Source of the DNA: Bacteroidales bacterium
Lineage (GTDB): Bacteria > Bacteroidota > Bacteroidia > Bacteroidales > GCA-2748055
Assembly (NCBI GenBank): GCA_016936975.1
Contig: JAFGWU010000035.1
Coordinates: 1 to 64,000 of the forward strand
Length of the DNA stretch: 64,000 bases
Reading direction: 5' to 3'
The notes beneath the pieces are model-generated. The model was not told the origin of the DNA and made no database searches. It saw only the letters and a list, made by a program, of their open reading frames with translations. Position numbers and translations under genes: made by a program. Positions 61,102-64,000 of the stretch are shown piece by piece. Each line of letters begins with the position of its first letter. Positions within the stretch are counted from its first letter, which is position 1.

Positions 61102-61845
61102 TTAATGGGAGGTATATCCTCCGTCCACCAGCAGATTGATACCGGTAACAAATTCATTTTCTGCCAGGAAGACCATGGCATGGGCGATCTCTTCCGGTTT
61201 GCCGATCCGGCCCACAGGGTGTTTTGCCACCAGGGTGTCATAAAAATCACCGAGCACTTCCCTGTTCACCATACCCGATTCCACATACCCGGGATTCACC
61301 GAATTGACACGGATGTTTTTGTCGGCATATTCGAGGGCCAGGGATTTGGTTAACGTGTTTACGGCACCCTTGCTTGCATTATAGGCAAATGCCCCTGCCT
61401 GTCCGACAAATCCCAGGATGGATGAGGTATTGATGATGCATCCCCCGCCCGACTTCAGCATTTCCTGGATGGCATACTTGGCCCCGAAAAACACCCCGTC
61501 CTGGTTGATGGCGATCACCTTATGATACTCTTCGTAAGTCAGTTCATGCGTGTTGGCCAATGCACCGATCCCGGCATTGTTGACAATGATATCCAACCGC
61601 CCGTATTTCTTAACGGTTTCCTGAACCATCTTTTTGACGGCCTCTTCGCCGGATACATCAACCTGCATGAAAATTACATCCGCGCCCCTGCCTGAGAGCT
61701 CCCTTTCTGCCGATTCTCCGGATTCTTCATTATAATCTGCTATAACAACTTTTGCTCCTTTTTCAAGGAACGCTTTTACGGTCTCCAATCCGATCCCGGA
61801 CGCGCCTCCGGTCACGATGGCGATTTTGTTCTCAAGTTTGTACAT
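61102..61845 (-). CDS. Short-chain dehydrogenase/reductase
   Basis: 247 residues. NAD(P)-binding TGGASGIGLET near the N-terminus, NNAGIGALA, catalytic Ser (STSS-like INTSSILGF), Tyr-Lys in YNASKGAV and the PG-motif region NSVNPGYVESGM. Typical of the classical 250-residue SDR group that includes 3-oxoacyl-ACP reductases and glucose or bile-acid dehydrogenases; no closer call is possible. Converges with hppA and ends 45 bases from its terminator. Confidence 0.9.
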   Translation of the reverse strand: MYKLENKIAIVTGGASGIGLETVKAFLEKGAKVVIADYNEESGESAERELSGRGADVIFMQVDVSGEEAVKKMVQETVKKYGRLDIIVNNAGIGALANTHELTYEEYHKVIAINQDGVFFGAKYAIQEMLKSGGGCIINTSSILGFVGQAGAFAYNASKGAVNTLTKSLALEYADKNIRVNSVNPGYVESGMVNREVLGDFYDTLVAKHPVGRIGKPEEIAHAMVFLAENEFVTGINLLVDGGYTSH

Positions 61846-62047
61846 CAGTCTAATTTTTTGGTTAACGATTTAATATTCTGGGAATAAAAGTTATCAGTTG
61901 TATCAACAATCTGCGACGGGTAATGTTCATTTTCACGCATGCCTGAGCCGGTCTGTTTCAGGTGCGAAAACAAATTCGGGCGCCGTATCAGGGGGATCAG
62001 CAGGAGACGCCGTTTATCAGGGTTGTCAGTTGCAGGGTATGGTGTTT
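61846..62047. other. 202-base intergenic stretch
   Basis: No gene. It carries the SDR promoter region, no clear -7 element, and a direct pair of CGGCG-type sequences (around 61979 and 62009). A rightward frame 61898-62227 overlaps the C-terminus of lpxH and is not considered real. Confidence 0.4.
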
Positions 62048-62827
62048 TTATACCCGGTCGGATATGATTTCTCCCCGGTCCCTGAAGAATTTTTTAAGCT
62101 CAAGTTTCTTCCCGTCGAACCGGGCATAGGTGAAGTTTACAATCCAGTCACCAAGGCAAAGGACCCTGGACCTGTCATTGATTGCCACATCGAAGGCAAG
62201 GTGTCTGTGACCGAAAATATAATATGAAATTTCAGGATTCGTTTTAGCATGGTCCTTTGCAAAGCGGATAATATCCTCTTTTTCGGTTCCTAGATAAGAG
62301 GGCATGACCCGGCTGTTGCGGCTCTTCCTGGAGCTCCAGCGTGCAAATGCCGTTGCGGCATTGGGATGGATCCTGGCATAGAGCCACTGAAGGAACCTGC
62401 TCCTGAACAGCCATTTGATAAGAAGATAGCCAAGATCCTTCGGTGAGTATCCATCACCATGCCCGAGAAAAAATCGCTTCCCGCTGAATTCGGTGACGAT
62501 CGGTTCCCGGTGAACCGTTAAGCCTATCTCTTCAGGCAGATAATCGAAAATCCATATATCGTGATTCCCCGTGAAAAAATGTATCTCGATACCGTCATCA
62601 GCCATTTCTGCCAGCTTGCCCAGGAAACGGGTGAACCCACGGGGAACCACATGCCTGTATTCAAACCAGTAATCAAAAACATCACCCAGGAACCAGATGG
62701 CCCGGGCATCGCACAAGACCGTGTTAAGCCACTCGACAAATATTTTTTCCCGCTCCCTTTCCTCAGGACCGGTCTCCATGCCCAGATGAAGATCGGAGAC
62801 GAAATATATATGGTTTCTTTCAGGCAT
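62048..62827 (-). CDS. lpxH: UDP-2,3-diacylglucosamine diphosphatase
   Basis: 259 residues. Converts UDP-2,3-diacylglucosamine to lipid X in lipid A synthesis. The calcineurin-like metallophosphoesterase residues are all in place: FVSDLHLG, WFLGDVFDYWF, FTGNHDIWIF, GHGDGYS and FGHRHLAF. The length is slightly above E. coli LpxH (240). Follows the redoxin-like gene by 9 bases on the same strand. Its presence means an outer membrane with lipid A. Confidence 0.9.
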   Translation of the reverse strand: MPERNHIYFVSDLHLGMETGPEEREREKIFVEWLNTVLCDARAIWFLGDVFDYWFEYRHVVPRGFTRFLGKLAEMADDGIEIHFFTGNHDIWIFDYLPEEIGLTVHREPIVTEFSGKRFFLGHGDGYSPKDLGYLLIKWLFRSRFLQWLYARIHPNAATAFARWSSRKSRNSRVMPSYLGTEKEDIIRFAKDHAKTNPEISYYIFGHRHLAFDVAINDRSRVLCLGDWIVNFTYARFDGKKLELKKFFRDRGEIISDRV

Positions 62828-62836
62828 GGACTGAAC

Positions 62837-63985
62837 CTAAAGAAGATTATCAAGCCAGATTTCGAGATTCCTGCCGTACAGGTCCCTGGTAACCAGGTTT
62901 CCTTCCCTGTTTATCAGAAAGACAGTGGGTAACCTGGAGATGTTATATAATTTGTCGGTCCTGGAATCGGGGAACGCGAGTTCGGAAACATTAATCCAGT
63001 TGAATTCATTGAACCGGATGGTGGAAGTCCATCGCTCCCTGTTGTCATCCAGGGAGATGGCATACACCTCGAATCCTTTATTGTGATATTTTTTATAAGT
63101 GCCCTGAAGGCTGACCAGCGCTTTGACGCTCTGTTCGTTCCCGGAGGACCAGAATGCCAGCATGACTACCTTTCCCTGCAATTCTGACAGCCTGATGGTA
63201 TCTCCTTTCGGATCCGGAAGGGAGATGTCCAGTATTCCCTGCTCTTCGGCACGGGAAAGAAGCTCATCCAGAACAGCCTGTCCCTCAAACGCTCTTTCAC
63301 GGATTGCGATATCTTCCAATAGCGACAGGGTCAGGGAGGAGTTTGGATGGTAGGTTTTCATAGAGTCGGCAATGAACTTGAAGTATTGAAGGTCATTCTC
63401 CATATCCATCACAGACAGGTTATCGTATAGCTTCTGATACAGGGCATATACACTGGACAGGGAGCGGCTGTTTTCAATGAGGAACCTTATGGTGTATCGT
63501 TTCTGATCAATCAGGGTTTGCTGGTATTCCCTTTGCATCAGCCTCATCTGTTCCTCTTCCCGGATTTCAGGGCCGGTAATTATCTCAAACAGCGAATCAA
63601 GTGCATGACGGGTTTCCCCAAGACGGATCACCAGTTCCCTGATTTTTTCCGAACCGGGTGAACCGGTAACCTCGTAATCCCTTCCAAAATTCTCATAATC
63701 CGAATGAATCCTGATGCTCTCTCCGGGAGTTGCAAGAAGATTGATAATGGCCCCTTCATCATTTCTCAGGATTAACAGCTCCGGGGAGTGGAGCTTCACC
63801 GAGAATTTGAAGGAACGGTTCTTATGGATTACCAAAGAATCGAGGTCTGAAAGCCGGTCTGACTCCAGTTGCTGAATTTTCAGTCCTTTTCCTTCCCCGT
63901 TATTTATGATGCCCGAAACGTGAATTCGTTCGCGATGGTTGCATCCCAGTAAAAGGATGAAAAGAAAAATAAGTATTCGCTTCAT
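62837..63985 (-). CDS. Redoxin-like lipoprotein lacking the CxxC active site
   Basis: 382 residues. Lipobox LLGC after MKRILIFLFILLLG, so a lipoprotein facing the periplasm. N-terminal beta domain of the DUF4369 kind (about 22-100, IHVSGIINNGEGKGLKIQQL, then INLLATPGESIRIHSDYENF), a helical middle and a C-terminal thioredoxin fold (about 255-380, SELQGKVVMLAFWSSG). Where TlpA-like reductases have WCxxC, this has WSSGNEQS: both redox cysteines are gone. The rest of the fold (cis-Pro motif ISRLPTVFLINREG) is intact. It therefore cannot act as a disulphide reductase and may bind a partner instead. First gene of the lpxH pair. Confidence 0.85.
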   Translation of the reverse strand: MKRILIFLFILLLGCNHRERIHVSGIINNGEGKGLKIQQLESDRLSDLDSLVIHKNRSFKFSVKLHSPELLILRNDEGAIINLLATPGESIRIHSDYENFGRDYEVTGSPGSEKIRELVIRLGETRHALDSLFEIITGPEIREEEQMRLMQREYQQTLIDQKRYTIRFLIENSRSLSSVYALYQKLYDNLSVMDMENDLQYFKFIADSMKTYHPNSSLTLSLLEDIAIRERAFEGQAVLDELLSRAEEQGILDISLPDPKGDTIRLSELQGKVVMLAFWSSGNEQSVKALVSLQGTYKKYHNKGFEVYAISLDDNRERWTSTIRFNEFNWINVSELAFPDSRTDKLYNISRLPTVFLINREGNLVTRDLYGRNLEIWLDNLL

Positions 63986-64000
63986 TTAATGGTTGTTTTA

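Noticed and set aside
1-64000. tRNA, rRNA, CRISPR arrays, prophage or insertion sequences
   Set aside because: No tRNA-like cloverleaf, rRNA segment, regular spacer repeats, transposase or phage gene was recognised in any gap; most gaps are under 200 bases.

Overview
The window comes from a member of the phylum Bacteroidota, most likely the Bacteroidales or a close relative. Three things support this: TonB-dependent receptors, one with an N-terminal STN domain and a DUF4249 partner; a type IX secretion C-terminal sorting domain; and promoters of the TTTG-N19-TAnnTTTG type, clearest in front of rpsP. No rRNA, tRNA, CRISPR array, phage or insertion sequence was found. The region reads as ordinary chromosome, densely packed, with many stop-start overlaps of 1 to 8 bases. 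Deeper placement inside the phylum is inference.

Layout. 1-3600: a partial BNR-repeat exported protein, a coiled-coil exported protein and a LolA-like periplasmic protein. 3741-8637: an envelope export operon read leftward (TetR regulator, outer-membrane beta-barrel, LolD-like ATPase, two FtsX-type permeases and, beyond a short gap, the LolA-like protein). 8779-11562: a divergent ECF sigma factor / anti-sigma-like / lipoprotein operon and a small membrane protein. 11573-15181: prfB (with a programmed +1 frameshift), recX and prmC leftward, ribD rightward. 15285-20796: a TPR-caspase protein followed 1 base later by a giant beta-propeller/SpoIIE-phosphatase sensor. 20844-25453: trxA and a DnaE with a fused DnaQ-like exonuclease. 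25755-27102: rpsP with a long repetitive acidic tail, and rimM.

27111-32334: a leftward operon yidD - znuA - znuC - znuB - dapD - glycosyltransferase - Sua5/TsaC family gene. 32483-34976: two tandem phosphofructokinases, both with pyrophosphate-type active-site residues. 34989-41173: SPOR lipoprotein, DUF434-like protein, endo/exonuclease/phosphatase, two tandem rhomboid proteases, mutL and a small tail-anchored protein. 41302-44439: gmhA-like SIS isomerase and a GH115 alpha-glucuronidase lipoprotein. 44568-51035: a TonB-receptor module (unknown exported protein, STN receptor, DUF4249 lipoprotein, MG2-like exported protein). 51229-56785: ComM-like ATPase, Aas-like acyl-adenylating enzyme and a second TonB receptor. 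56833-63985: T9SS cargo protein, Gfo/Idh/MocA dehydrogenase, membrane pyrophosphatase hppA, SDR, lpxH and a redoxin-like lipoprotein without a CxxC.

How it fits together. Much of the window serves the Gram-negative envelope (transport, LPS core and lipid A steps, outer-membrane receptors, lipoproteins). A second theme is pyrophosphate energy economy (two PPi-type PFKs and a membrane PPase). The least explained parts are the caspase/SpoIIE sensor pair, the TetR-controlled LolA/FtsX/beta-barrel exporter and the STN-receptor module.
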